Below, piece after piece: positions 12,115 through 24,706 of a stretch of DNA of 64,000 nucleotides. Both the position numbers and the translations under genes were made by a program. This DNA is from Botrytis cinerea B05.10 (taxonomy: Eukaryota; Ascomycota; Leotiomycetes; Helotiales; Sclerotiniaceae), in NCBI RefSeq assembly GCF_000143535.2, contig NC_037317.1, positions 248,001 to 312,000 of the forward strand, given 5' to 3'. The notes below the pieces were generated by a model that did no database searches, was not told the origin of the DNA, and saw nothing but the letters and a program-made list of their open reading frames with translations. Position 1 is the stretch's first letter; every line of letters starts with the position of its first letter.

Positions 12115-12540
12115 TATCTGTCCATCCATCCATCCTCTACCCATCTATCCATCTATCCATCCATTCATCTAACCAAGTAGAAAATCAAAATCATCATCAA
12201 AATCATCTCCTCATGCCCACATTACCTGCCTATACACACCTCCATCAATCTACCTCACCTCACCTCACCTCACCCCACTCCAGTCAGTCAGTCAGTCAAT
12301 AATCTCCCAAATCATCCAATCCAATCTAATCAATTCGTTTATTCAAACCCCCTCCCTCATCCAAACCAACTCTCAAAACTCAACACTCAAATCTCGCATT
12401 CAAAATCGATCTCGGATCGAGTTTCCTTTTTTGATCCATTGATTGATGGATTGGTTGAGTGATTGGTTGATGGATGGACGGATAGATTTGATGGAGAAGG
12501 ATACTTCCTTCCTTCTTTCCTTCCTTCTTTCCTTCCTTCG
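12115..12540. repeat. Cluster of short tandem repeats (CATC, CCTCA, CAGT, TTCC)
   Basis: catc/tatc units at about 12120-12165, cctca units near 12250-12272, cagt units near 12282-12298 and ttcc/tttcc units at 12504-12540. Confidence 0.85.
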
Positions 12541-14649
12541 TCCTTTCATAGATATTGTGTGTGGGTCTAATCTGAATGAGAAAATGATGGGGAGTTCCGG
12601 GGTGTGTGATGTAATGTAATGTAATGGGTTGGGACATGATGTGGTAGGTTTGGGATAAAGAGAAAGATGGGTATGAAGACAAAGGGGGTTGTGAGATTTG
12701 AGATTGGGATTTGGATTTGGAGATTTCTAGGAGCTTGGTTTTTGTTTGTATTTGCGTTTGCATTTGTGTTTGGGGACTCTGGTTTTTGCATGGCTTGTAG
12801 CGTGTACATTAGATTGGATTGGGTTATATGAAATAAGTTGTGATAGATGAGTGTGCAAGGTAAAGCAAGTCACAGTGATGTAAGGTATTCATTTGCAAAA
12901 AGTTCATTACTAGTGGGAGATTAATAGTGGCATGTATATATACTTACTTAGGACTTGGGTATACATGTATAGATGTTAAAAAAATCATGGGTAGGTGTAA
13001 GTGTATACTGTGTCTATTTTAGAATAGGTAGTAGGTGATTGTGCAGATAGATGAATTATTTTTCATTATTTAATTTGATATATATTTATCAGTAATAACT
13101 CTCGATATCTTCCTCCTTTCTTTCTCTGAGTGATAGTCATTATAAATGAGCATGTATTCGCTGCGAATTTTGATAGATGGTAATGTTGTTTTCTATCTTT
13201 CTTCCCGTCCCATCTCATCCCGTCGTACAATCCCAACTTCACTCTCACTCCTAAGGCTCTGTAGGAAAAGTACCCTTCTTATATGTTGCTAGTATATATA
13301 TTCTTCGGGCGATGAGATATGAGATAGGATATTAGCAGCCAGGATGTGATGTGACATGAGATGATGTGATGCAATCTATTCCAGATAGATGTAAGGAGCA
13401 AGAGAGGTGCAAAGATTCAGCCACACGAAGTAGTAAATCTCAGGAGATTAAACATGTGGGTGTTGAGTAGTAAGTGCATCTGCTTGAGTGTTTGTTGATT
13501 TGTTCTATTGTTTATCGATGGAGAAGATGGGATAGGATGAGGTGGGTGTATTGTGCTTATACAGATGGGGATCAATTGTATCAGGCAATAAACATATGGA
13601 AAAGTCAACATTTCTAAATGAGATAGATAGAGACTAGATAGACGGTAGACATCGCTTCTTCCTCTCTTACTTGCTGAAGGAAATCGTGAATGATGTGTGT
13701 TCAAGGATCAAGAGATGAAGAGCGGTCACTTGAGAGGAAGATGAAGAGAGGGTGTCTCATAATGCAATTCTTGTATCTGACATAGTCTGTCTATGATATC
13801 TTCTATGCACCGAAGTTTATTTGACGCAGCCAAGTGAAAAATTTGTTCAATTCTTGTGCAATGATAGATCGGTCATCATTTTCCTTGCTGTCGGGTAATT
13901 GTTTATATACATACAGTTCCCTTTGAACCAAATATGAAGAGTGCCGGAGACCTTTATATTTATGGTCTACTCATAGTATGACAGCTCAAGAAAATAGATA
14001 GAGCGTATAAATACTTAACTATTATCATTTGTGTCCCAGCATTCGTAGAATTCACTTGATATCACAAGCCAGAGAACATTTTGAAGTTGGGCAGTTTGAC
14101 TACACATTAAGATTATATCATCTATGTTCATGTGTGTGCCTACTAATAATCGCTTGAATTCAAAGATAAGACGATGAAAACTGTCATCAAGATCTTGTCA
14201 TTGCCGACTGCTTAAGAATGGAATCATGATGTTTGTTCGTGGTGGTGAAGTTGGACATCGGATGAAGGTTGGCGGGCTGCGCTTAAGGCATTTTTCGCGT
14301 ACCGTAGTTCTCTCGGTAAACAAGCTATCGAACTTCTGCAGCTCTTTAGATTGCTTCGTCAAATAGAATCTCTGATTCGTTTGCTGCATCCAGTTTCACA
14401 TTGTGGAGCTGGCTCACTGCCCAAAGAGTAGAGGTACTGCGACCTGAGTCGAGATGCTTATTTTCATTGGATGTGTTTGTTTTATCGACGAATTCATTCC
14501 CGGGTGAGGATCTCGAATGGCGTGCGAACAAGTGAGATAAGACATGCTGCTGCTGTAAGCCACTGTTATAAGGTAGGACTTCACACTTTATAGATCTTAT
14601 GTCTTCACTCCTAGGTGCGATATCGATATTCTTGTAGGAAGATTTTATC

Positions 14650-16501
14650 ATGATCAATATGATATTCGAATATGGAGTGTCATCTATGGCACTTCTTGTC
14701 ATTGCAGCAGGTATCACAATCTCTGCAATCTTTTGGCGAACCTTCTTCAAGAAATCACGATATCCATTCCCACCAAGTCCTCCAGGAGAACCAATTTTAG
14801 GACATATCCGATTAGTTCCCACGGACGACCCGCACTTGTACTATCAAAAGTTATCACAACAATACAGTAAGTAAACTACCTAGTATATCTATCATGTCCT
14901 TCTTCAATATGCTGATACATACCAAAAGGCACAGATATACTATACTTCAAACAATTCCTCACTCCAGTTGTGGTCTTGAATACTGTTAAAGCTGCAGATG
15001 AACTTCTTTCAAGGAAAGGGGCTAATTATTGTGACCGACCTCGATTTGTTCTATTTGAGGTGTAAGTGATATTTTGTCCTTCGCGCTTACGTAGCTGATT
15101 GGAAAAGTATGGGATGGGGTAGAACTTTGACATTCCTCCCATGGGGATCACGTTTCAAAGCACACAGAACACATTTACAGACAGCGTTTACGAAGACTAG
15201 TGTCGTACAATACCGAGAAATACAAGAACATGAAGCACGACAGGCTCTTCATACTATTGCGCAACGGCCTGATGACTGGGAAATTGCTTTGAGGAGGTAA
15301 AGTAATTCGAACAGTATCTCAGTCTCTGCGATAATCATGCTCACTTTTGTTAGGTTTGCTTCTGCTATTGTATTGAGAGTAGCATTTGGAATTACGTTAA
15401 AGAATGATGATGACGAATACATCAAAATTGCAGCGGATGCAATCAATGCTACGGGAAATGGTGGATCACCAGGAGCGACTGTCATTGATTATTTTCCTTT
15501 CCTCGGAAACCTTCCTCGCTGGCTTGTTCCTTCGAGAGCCATAACACATGCGAGGAATTGGGGATATGCGATCAAACGTCTTCATGATGTCCCATTTGCT
15601 GCCGCGCGCAAGGACTTTGTATGTTGTTAAACCTTCCGTGATATTGTTGATAATTTCTAATCCATAACAGAATGAAGGGGTAGCTCAAAGCTCTTCATAC
15701 GTATATCCTCTGCTTGAGAGGTATGAGAGAAAAGAGTCTCAACATCTACCAAATGATTTTGCCATGGAAGATATCAATGGTTCCGCTGCAGCTATATTTA
15801 TTGCAGGATCAGACACTACCTTCGCAACGACTTTAGTTGGCATTTTAAATTTATTACTTAACCCTACTGTATTCCATAAAGCAAGAAGTTTGCTCGATCA
15901 AACTATTGGGCTAGATCGTCTTCCTTCATTGAAAGACAGAGAACATCCAGACCTTCTATATGTTGAGTATATTGTTCAAGAAATAGTTAGATGGCGACCT
16001 CTATCTCCTCTTGGCGTCCCACACAAAAGTCTTGAGGATGATATCTACAACGAGATGTTTATTCCCCAGGGTACGAATGTTTTTTTCAACACATGGGCGA
16101 TGAGTCGAGATGAGACTATTTACAAAGATCCCGATTCGTTTAATCCAGATCGATATATCCCAGTCGAACAAGGTGGAGCTGGGGAACCATATCTCAAAGG
16201 ACCTTTTGGTTTTGGCCGCAGGATATGTGTAGGACGTCATCTAGCATTAGCGAGTGTGTGGATTGTTTTGGCAACTTTAATATCTACAGTCGATATTTCA
16301 AAGGCTGTGGATTCGAATGGCGAAGAAATTGAGCCAGTGGTTGGTTTTACTACGGGTTTATCAAGGTATGACTATCTTTTTAGATATTTCTGTGCTTGGG
16401 AGACTGCTTACTAGTTATCTAGCCATCCTTTACATTTCGATTGTAAATTTACATCTCGTTCAGAGGCCACGGAATCTTTGTTGGGTTCTTCCTTATTGTA
16501 G
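14650..16501 (+). CDS. Cytochrome P450 monooxygenase (OrdA-like fungal class)
   Basis: Six exons: 14650-14866, 14935-15061, 15108-15296, 15354-15618, 15671-16365 and 16423-16501. All phases agree, giving 523 residues. An N-terminal membrane anchor (about residues 5-30) is followed by the Pro-rich hinge FPPSPPGEPILGH. The I-helix motif AGSDTT, the ExxR in VQEIVRWRP and the haem loop FGFGRRICVGRH with its Cys ligand (about residue 452) are all intact. The protein should sit in the endoplasmic reticulum and oxidise a small molecule using a P450 reductase; the substrate cannot be read from sequence. It resembles proteins annotated as O-methylsterigmatocystin oxidoreductase-like, a broad class that does not imply that product. 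The last intron (16366-16422) restores the family's usual GLSSHP C-terminus. No other secondary-metabolism gene is beside it. Confidence 0.93.
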
Positions 16502-18044
16502 ATTGATGCAAACATTATTTCGTACATCAACAATAGCTAATTTTAATAGTCGGGCTTCAGTACATAGACTGCCTGCTGTTGTGGTTGCGTAAAGCGAGTG
16601 TTCTCATACTTCCAACTCTATCAGTATTTAGATTAAATGGTTGAGAATTTCACTGCAAATTTGCATTATCAAATTGAATTCAATGATATGAAAAATACAA
16701 CTCTAGCTTGGACTTTCCCTAAAGCTTCTAGGGACACTCGCTTCCCCCGACTGGAATCAAGACTCAAGAGACCGAGTCATCGATAACTGACTATAAGTGG
16801 ATATGTCATTATCATTCTTCACAAGTGAACCATCACTCACTACTCCAATATCTCAACTATCTTCACTCGTACTGCAATATATCTTCCACCTTTTCCTTCA
16901 CTCTATCCCACCACTCCTTCTCCTGTGATCCAAACACTGTATCCACCTGAAGTTTCGGACTTATCAAAGCATTTCAACAAACTCGATAACCCCGATTTTC
17001 TCAAATGCAGGTTTCAGGATACACTCCAGTCCTTCAATCGGAGATAAGTTTTTGAATTCTTCCAGCCACAGTATTGGTAGTGAACGATTTGGGTGCGTAG
17101 AAGATATAGCGCTCATTTCGAAATTTCAGACGTGCATTTTTCTACTTTTCACATGAATGGTTGAGGGATATGTCTTTGGCATCTCTTTCGATAATCAATC
17201 TGAAATTTTGGCTTGGGAATTTGAAGTCTCTGGCTTCTGATTAGCGGGGTTAAGTGTATAGTACACGGAAGCGGGGATCATTTGTTAAATGGTTTGTTAT
17301 GTATGCATTTCATGCTACTGGATGAATCGACATCATTTTTGAAAGATACGAAACTTTCTTGGAATGTGTATGTGTGATAGATGGAGCTGAGTGAACCGTT
17401 AAGTCTAGATTTGAGTTTTTGATCGTTGTGAACTATTGTGTTAACTGCTTAGATGTTACTTCAGAGGACTTCCACTCTTGGCTAGATTGCAAGGTGATTG
17501 GGTCTGTATTTTGATCATGAGTTCTTATTCCCGTTAAGTGAATCATGTTTTTAACAAATCATGTTGACCTACTACCTTTAGATCAGAGGGGAAATACTAG
17601 GGAAGTTTCGTTTCATGAAAGTTAACTAGAGAAAAAAGATTGGGGTTTTAACAAGTCCTGCATCACGCAGAATACTCGCACTTATTCGTGGCCTGCTTCA
17701 CTACTGCACTTCATCTCCAAGCGTGAGAATAGCAGTGGAAGAGAAAATTTCACTAGATGGTTCATGTCAAATGTCGCTGAGATTGGAGGAGGGTAAAGCA
17801 GTTTATGATTTTCGAGTGATATTTGCAAATTGAATCTGAAATATCTACTATTTCAGATTATCTATTTATATTTTCATCTGCTCCGGAACTTATATATTCA
17901 ACCAACTGGCTGATTCTTTCTTGGCTATATCCAAACGTATCAAACATTGACCGCCGCCAAAAAGGATTCATGAATTTCGTTTCTGCATTCTATCATTTTA
18001 TCATCTCATATTAGATCCTACACACAGGTAGCTTACCAGCTTGC
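16502..18044. other. Intergenic between P450 and the secreted-protein gene (convergent 3' ends)
   Basis: No coding region, RNA gene or clear repeat is supported; unique, AT-leaning sequence. Confidence 0.6.
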
Positions 18045-18637
18045 TCACGCGCAATTGTTGAGATCCTCTTCACAATACACAGCTTGCAACTGAATCACAT
18101 AGCAACCACTTGGAATTGGCGCTCCAGCCGTCGTATAAAAGACTCCAATAACACCGGTACTGAAATCCGTATTCGTCAAACAAGCTAGATGATCATTACA
18201 CATTAGCAAGCAAACCCTATCAGTCTCTAGACACACCGCAAATCATGAAGAAACATACCATAAAAAGCTCCCGCTCCACTAACCAACAAATTCCCACTCT
18301 TATCCAAACTATACCCCGTCTGCGGACTCGCCCACACATCTAACTGCACCCAGCTTCCCGCGGCGCCGTGGATAAAATACGCCGGGATAGCATCATCCGA
18401 TGGATCCATCCCGATGAACGAGAGCACACCATTGTTTATTGTTCCTCCGACGGGAAGAGTCTGGAACGGCTGGAGACCGGCGACGAGGGTCCCGGATACG
18501 GAGCCCACGGATCCGAAATGCACGTTGTTGTAGGGTGTGTAGGTGGATTTGGAGAGGAGGGAGAACTTGGCGCTGGTGGCGGCGGAGATGAGAGGGAGGA
18601 GAGTGCTGAGGGTAAGGAGGGTGATGGGGAATTTCAT
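18045..18637 (-). CDS. Small secreted cysteine-containing protein, unknown function
   Basis: Two exons, 18637-18259 and 18184-18045, joined across a 74-base intron (GTATGT..CATCTAG with a TGCTAAT branch), giving 172 residues. The first 20 or so (MKFPITLLTLSTLLPLISA) form a typical signal peptide with an Ala-rich cleavage zone. The mature part is about 150 residues, Gly/Ser/Val-rich with four Cys near the C-terminus and no membrane segment, so it should be exported to the wall or medium. It resembles the broad group of fungal small secreted proteins that includes IgE-binding-like proteins, but I cannot assign a family. A nearer acceptor would leave only a 32-base intron and was not used. Confidence 0.75.
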
Positions 18638-19489
18638 GGTTGTGGTTTGGTGGGTCTTGCTTGGGGTGGTGTTGCTTGGAAACGGAGACTGGATGCTGGA
18701 TGCTGGATGCTGGGCGAATAGATAGATAGACAATAACGAATGAACCAGAAAGTCAATCCTCACTCAATCGAAGTAGATAATTCAACTACTTTATATTTAA
18801 AAGCCACCTCCCTCATCTCACCACCCACCAGTCTGCACTTGCAGGCTTGCGACAGCACGTCAACTCCAATAGCATCCTCACCCCAACCCATCACCAATTT
18901 TCCACAAATGAAGAAGTGATTTTTCTTCATTGCCAAGAGAGAGAAAGACGCATAGTAATCATGTATAGTAAATCCTTCATCTCATCTCCGTTTCAGATCC
19001 TTTTGTGAGTCTATTGAAGATACATACATACATACATACATACATACATACATACATAAATACGCATGTCTGCTTACTATCAGCGAATCCCCGCCCTCAC
19101 CCATCCCATTCCTACAAACCAAACAAGCAAGCAACCAAGCAATCAACCGCCCCTCTTGGCACCCGGGAGGAAGCCGCCCGAGAACCGAACCTATACATAC
19201 AGATCTTCCATCTTCCACCCCACCATCTACAATCTACAATCTACTCAATCCTACACGCACGAATCTCAGCGTCCGAGGTACGTACGTACACCGTAGTCTA
19301 AACCTGCACATTCCTAAATCACCTCTACATGCATACACACATAGAAATCCTACGCTGTAGAAAATTTTCCCTGTCTACCCGGGCGAGCAACCCTAAAGAA
19401 TGGACCTGGACCTGGACGCGGACCTGAACCTTGAATATCTATCCATCCTTCTATCTATCTATCCATCTATCGATGCCAAGAACGCAGGT
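18638..19489. other. Intergenic upstream of the secreted-protein gene
   Basis: No gene supported. It contains a short gatgctgga duplication near 18690-18715 and a (CATA)n microsatellite listed separately. Confidence 0.6.
19020..19058. repeat. (CATA)n microsatellite
   Basis: About nine perfect copies of the tetranucleotide. Confidence 0.93.
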
Positions 19490-19726
19490 CTACAATAAGC
19501 ATAATATGTAGTTGCAGACGATGTGCATTAGCGAGAAAGCTCGTATTGGAGATACTGTACTAAACTGTAGATGCCTGTTCGCTTCGGAGATGATGTTTGC
19601 GAGGACCTCGGACGCCAAGATTTGGCCGTTGGTCAGCTTGGTCGGAGAGATTCTGGACTTTGGGCGATGGGTTCGGGATGGAGAGATGTAAGATGTGAGA
19701 TGGGTGGAGACACTTTGAGGAAGCAT
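19490..19726 (-). CDS. Possible small protein (78 codons), unknown
   Basis: An ATG-to-TAG frame with codon choice like the neighbouring genes (many C-ending codons such as ACC, CTC, ATC, TTC). The protein is basic in the middle and ends with a hydrophobic stretch. I do not recognise a family and see no intron that clearly extends it. It lies tandem with the GT90 gene, 360 bases downstream of that gene's stop. It may be a real small gene, an exon of a longer one, or chance. Confidence 0.3.
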   Translation of the reverse strand: MLPQSVSTHLTSYISPSRTHRPKSRISPTKLTNGQILASEVLANIISEANRHLQFSTVSPIRAFSLMHIVCNYILCLL

Positions 19727-20085
19727 TGAGTATTGTTGCTTTGAGTGCAGAGGTGACCGCTAGTGCAAATTGTCAATATGCTGACAGTGGAAAGCATTTT
19801 ATTTTTCGCAGTGATCGAATAATTCCATTATATTTGTAATCCCCCCCTGGTTTATATCATTCAATTAAGTAATTAACTAGGTATTGTTTGTAGGGAGATG
19901 GATATAGTACAAAAGTTACCGAAGCTGACCGCCACCCTTCATACATTTTTTCACATATACAATTATAGACACAATATATCATCCGCACCTCATTACCCCT
20001 AAGTTCTCGCTTCCCTTTCGTGTGAATAATGAAGCATGCCTAAACGCCACGCTCATGTATTACTATCTCCAAATCATTTCAATCA

Positions 20086-22167
20086 TTACCCATGTTGCCC
20101 AGTAACCGGGTTTTTGCTATCATATTTGTCCAGCTCACTTCCATCACCAGAATACCCTATCTTATCTCGATTATCATCGATGATACGGGCGTATTCGATT
20201 AGAAGTCTGAAGAGATAGATCTGTTTCGAGGCTGAATTAGCACAACCGATTGACGATGTCTGTAAATTAATTCGAGAATAAACTCACCTCAATGTCCTCT
20301 TTCCTCAAAACCTTATTGGCCCATTCGCTTCCCTGTCTCCCCAACTTTCTTGCCTCGAAATCATGTCTTTGTACGTACGGCTTTCCATCTCTTCCTTTCG
20401 AGTCTGCATCTCCTAACCCAATGAAATATGTAAGGATACTATACAACTCATCATACCGATTATCTAATGGGACAAAATGTCTCCATTGGAATAATCGGCT
20501 GTCGTGCCATTCCTTGAAGATAGTGCTTTTGATACCCAAACCCTTACTTTTGAGAAATGCATGCCAACGTCCGGAGAATGAATGGCCGTCGACATCGATG
20601 AGATATTTACTTTTGAATTGGTCGGTAAGTTCTACAGATGGCTTGTAGGTCCAGACATCATCGTAGAAACTACAGTTTGGCACACAGGAAGCAGCTTCGG
20701 TGAATCCAACATCCGTATGTTTGGTGGCGAATTCGCTAGGTTGGAAGTGATCATAAGGTTTATATGTGCCAGGAGTATAAGGATCCATGGCCATAATGTT
20801 CACATTGGTATCTTTCATAACGGTGCTATTGGTAAGTAGAACTAATCTTTGACGATGCATCCTCTTCCAAGTCTCTGCCGTGTTAGTTCCGCCAGAAGTG
20901 ACACCTCTCCAAATCATATTGTCTGCCTTGTCATCCCAACCCACGTCACCTGCTGGGTTGTAGGCGTATCGAGCATCATCATACTCGTAATATTTATTTG
21001 CGGGGAACAGAATATCGTTGTTGATATTGACTTTACATTCTCCAAATACAGGCAATGGCAGCTTGCTGGCCGTTACTGTACTGCTTGCATATAGAAATCC
21101 ATGTAAGTCTTGAATTTCAGGACCGACTGTACAAAGATCCGAAGAAAGGTTAAAATTTGTAATAAATCCTCCCTCCGGACTTTTATAGGTGGCTTCTGCA
21201 GCAGATTTAGACATTGAGCCTCTGGCATGAGATTCCGGAGGGCAGGCTTCTTTTGCGATCAGCATGTATTGTCGACCAGGTGCTCTAAACCACTCTGGGT
21301 CCTTCAATAAAGGTTCAGTCTCCCCATCTTGGAAAAGAGTTGCTCCCTTTTGGAACAATCCAGACATATTTGTAGTGAATTCGGCAACAGCTTCTGGCAA
21401 CATAATTCTGCTAGCCGTTTCGTTGGCAAGGAGAACTTGGAGATCATCCCATGGTATTGCTAGACGTGGCTCATCTAGCCTGTTCATGGCAATATCCATG
21501 TCTGGTAAAAATTTGACGAAGGGTTCAATCATTTCTTTCATAGTTTCTGCTCTCCAGTTTTCATAGCTCAACTTCCAAACTTTCCCAGATCGTATGTGAA
21601 TCCCAGAAACACTGTCACCATTACTGGGAAGATGCGCCGCCTGGGACCGAATGATAGCGGGATCGACTCCCCAGAACGGCCGTAGATCATCCATTATTTG
21701 TTCAAAGTCGTCGATATTGTAAACATTCCTGTCGCGAGCATATTTATACCAATCCTGGAATTTTGGCGGCGGGTGCCTTCCATATTTCTTTCTGTACTTT
21801 GACACAGTTTCCTTGAAAGTTTTTGATCTGCTTTCATCGTATATTCGAAATGCTTCATCCGCTTCTTTCATAAGCGCAGCGATAGGATGTTGGTCTGCAA
21901 TATCACCCACCACTTCTTGTTCTTGATGCGACGTCGGCGATTTTGAGGACTATATCGAATCCAAGATTAACACATAAGTCTAGGTCAAGAGGCGAAGGCA
22001 GTACTAACATCTGAATCGGGCTTATTTTTCAAACCTGGTATAGGGATCTTCTTCACTTTTGATCGCACATCTGCACCAGAGAGCATGGAAAGATTGAAAA
22101 GAAGTATTACGAGACCAGTAATGGCTAGAAAGAGGAAGAACCGGCGCTGACCGCTGCCAAGTCCCAT
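20086..22167 (-). CDS. Glycosyltransferase family 90 (CAP10/DUF821-type), type II membrane protein
   Basis: Three exons, 22167-22009, 21949-20288 and 20220-20086, all in phase, giving 651 residues. A basic N-terminus and one membrane segment (about residues 9-28) predict a type II Golgi protein with a lumenal catalytic domain. The GT90 core is seen in DNMIWRGVTSGGTN followed by a conserved HRQRLVLL stretch (about residues 390-420), and in YLIDVDGHSFSGRWHAFLKS (about residues 510-530). The final exon supplies the family's typical RLLIEYARIIDDNRD end. CAP10-type enzymes include xylosyl- and glucosyl-transferases; in Cryptococcus they affect capsule. The sugar and acceptor here are unknown. It is divergent from uL15m. 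Confidence 0.9.
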
Positions 22168-22729
22168 GATGCCGGCTTGACGTATTCACTCCCTCAAGTA
22201 TATCGTCCTTGTGTAGAATTATGCGCGCATGCGAGTTCGTGGTGGAAAGGAAGATTCTTTGGTGTCATAAAAGGGCTCGGGACGATAGTAGCATTGAACA
22301 GTCCATTAGAAGGGGGAGTTTCTGAGAGATCCGGTAAGCTTCAAACTATATACTGTATGTTCGCAAGTTGCAGATATAGATAGTGTGAGGTTACGACATG
22401 AAGAAGAGAAATTGCCGGTTCCTTTTCTTGGTCGAATTACTTTCATGTAAATTACTCGATCGATGATGAATTGGGTTGGTTGGCCTGTTGGTTGGTCCAC
22501 TGAGCGACTCTACTCCGTCCCTGGGGATTGTCTGATAAGGTACTGGAGTCCCTGGGGAAAACAATCGAACACTGGTTTTTTCTTAAAGCGGCAGCAATTC
22601 TTTTCGACAACACAATGAGCCAATCAGCAGACAGATCAACAATTTTAATTCAGAACCTCTTGGTAAGGTTCAACATTGACAAAGACCTCTCCATTTACCC
22701 CCTCCCCCTCCCCCCTCCTCCAACACAAC
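22168..22729. promoter_or_regulatory. Shared upstream region of GT90 (minus) and uL15m (plus)
   Basis: 562 bases lie between the two start codons. Just before the uL15m ATG there is a C/T-rich stretch (about 22690-22720), typical of strongly expressed fungal genes. No specific binding site can be named with confidence. Confidence 0.5.
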
Positions 22730-23718
22730 ATGCCTCCACGATTACCAGCGCTCGCTTCCTATTGTCGCGCGACGCCAGCTTTGGCCACGCCTTTGGCTGC
22801 ATTCCTTGCACCATTGATGCAAGCAAGGAACGCTTCGATTCTTTCATCTTTGTCGGACAACTCTGGGGCGTATAATAAACGTATACGAAGAGGTCGAGGT
22901 CCATCTTCGGGAAAGGGAAAGACATCGGGACGTGGTCATAAGGGTCAGAAGCAGCATGGAAAAGTACCAGCACGATTCCAGGGTGGTCAAACACCACAAG
23001 ATGTTGTGCACGGTGTGAGGGGGTTTGAGAATCAGTATGAATTCCAAAGTTTTTCTACACTCAATTGAGATTTAAACTTCTTTTTGAGAGATCTCCATGT
23101 CGAACTGTAGCTAACGAACCTATCAGTTTCTCCGTTGATATGTCCCCAATAAATCTTAATCGCATACAAGATTGGATTGATCAAGGTCGACTTGATCCCA
23201 CACGACCCATTACTTTGAAGGAATTGGCCGACTCTCGATGTTTGCACGGAGTGAAGGACGGAGTAAAGCTGCTAGCGAGAGGCAAGGGGGAGTTGAAGAC
23301 GCCAATTAATATTCTGGTATCTCGCGCTTCGGCGACAGCAATCGAGGCCGTGGAGGCGCTTGGAGGAACAGTCACAACCAGATTCTATACAAAACCAGCG
23401 ATTAAGAGACTTTTAGCGGGAGAATCTGTCTCTAGTTCTGTCCCACTTTCAGCAATCGACGCCCAGTTGGTAAGCGACTCTCCAATTCTCACAGCCGCTG
23501 CTGCCGCGTCACCATTCTCCTACCGCCTGCCAGATCCCACAAGTCGTAAAGATATCGAATACTATAGAGATCCGGCGCACAGGGGCTACTTAAGTCATAC
23601 CGTGGAGGAGGGCCAAGGACCAAGTTTGTTCTTTAGGGCTCCACGAACTGGAAATTTCCAAAAGAAATCGAAGAAGACAGGTACAGGTGCTGCAGCGAGT
23701 GCCAACAGGATATGGTAA
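22730..23718 (+). CDS. MRPL10: Mitochondrial large-subunit ribosomal protein uL15m
   Basis: Two exons, 22730-23034 and 23127-23718, give 298 residues. The first 33 or so (Ala/Leu/Arg-rich, no acidic residues) look like a mitochondrial targeting sequence. The basic Gly-rich uL15 signature RRGRGPSSGKGKTSGRGH follows, then a conserved core with GRLDPTRPITLKELADSR and the INILVSRASATAI block, as in fungal MRPL10. The product is a structural part of the mitochondrial large ribosomal subunit. The intron splits between GFEN and the SVDMSP motif; its branch (GCTAAC) is close to the acceptor. The C-terminus, ending near SRKDIEYYRDPAHRGYLS and a basic tail, is of normal length. A run of about 15 A follows at 23790. 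Confidence 0.93.
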
Positions 23719-24706
23719 ATGTTGCCACTGTATATTAAATATATGTAATGGCTATGACGTATTTCGATACGGATCGAGCAAGAGTTTTGCAAAAAAAAAA
23801 AAAAAATTGATGACAGAACGCCATTCATTGAACTATCAACTTGCAGAACTGAAGGCAACAGATGTTGTTGATTCATTCCGGCTATTACAAATACTCTTAT
23901 CTCTCCATGAGTATACCATACTCTGATTCAGCAAGGACGGAATATAGAGTCAGGTGGTCGACTCTCATCTTGCTCTGGTATGGTTTGGTTTAAAGCTTTG
24001 CAGCCAGGTCATATTTGATCAAGAGATGAATGCTTGCATGTGTAATGAACCCTCAAATAGTACCCCGCAGACTGAATATATCAGTGATCGAGCATCAAAC
24101 GTTTTGTGTAAAGACATTTGTAGTCTTATGTTTGCTCATCCTACAGCCTACTCATATATCTACAACACCCGATGTTTGATCTCACAGTGACTATACGATC
24201 TATCACCAAGATGATGAGTAGCTGTGATAATTTCATGTGCCAAGGCTTCTTAAAGACGAGAAATCTAAGTATCGAAGAAACCACCACCTGGATCTTGTGC
24301 ATAAATTAAAGGGGTCTACATGTTTAGACGACATCATTCACTATGACTATATAAACGTGACTCCACTCATACATAGATGTTAATATTAAAAAATTATTGA
24401 ACATTCAATAGCGTGTAGTAGACCAGATTAAGATAATTCTAAACATCACCAAGATTCCAAATCGATCTCTCAATTTGAGTTTCCTATCACTTGGATCCAT
24501 ACCTCCTCCACAGTCCCACCTAGGTAGTATACTAAAATATGCGCGGTTACATGATGAGAAAGCATGTCCAAGCTTTCCGCGTCTAGAGCTTCCAAGCTTC
24601 CAAAATACCCAAAACAATCACTTATGATAACGGCGTTACGATACGAAATTATTCAATTCTGTTTTACTGTACATAGTTATACATCCTATAGGATATTAGG
24701 GTTATA
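23719..24706. other. Intergenic between uL15m and MVP1
   Basis: Nothing beyond a poly(A) run near 23790-23805 is visible; it includes the uL15m 3' end and the MVP1 promoter. Confidence 0.6.

Larger units (their letters stand above)
6406..14649. other. Long intergenic interval between PDE2 and the P450, dense in simple repeats
   Basis: I see no convincing gene in these 8.2 kb; the open frames are translations of simple repeats. The interval holds the upstream regions of two divergent genes. It carries at least fifteen distinct satellite tracts between 7.0 and 12.6 kb, a 14-bp minisatellite and one transposon-like fold-back element, listed separately. The flanks (6.4-7.0 and 12.8-14.6 kb) are ordinary unique sequence. 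Confidence 0.7.

Noticed and set aside
14346..14822. 158-codon minus-strand frame
   Set aside because: It overlaps the first exon of the P450 in antisense, and its product shows no family features.
18185..18258. Alternative nearer acceptor in the secreted-protein gene, in frame
   Set aside because: It would require a 32-base intron, shorter than fungal introns normally are, and would place the branch site inside the exon.
14650..22167. Secondary-metabolite gene cluster around the P450 and glycosyltransferase
   Set aside because: No backbone synthase, transporter or pathway regulator lies nearby; the GT90 enzyme is a Golgi-type protein and the neighbours are housekeeping genes.
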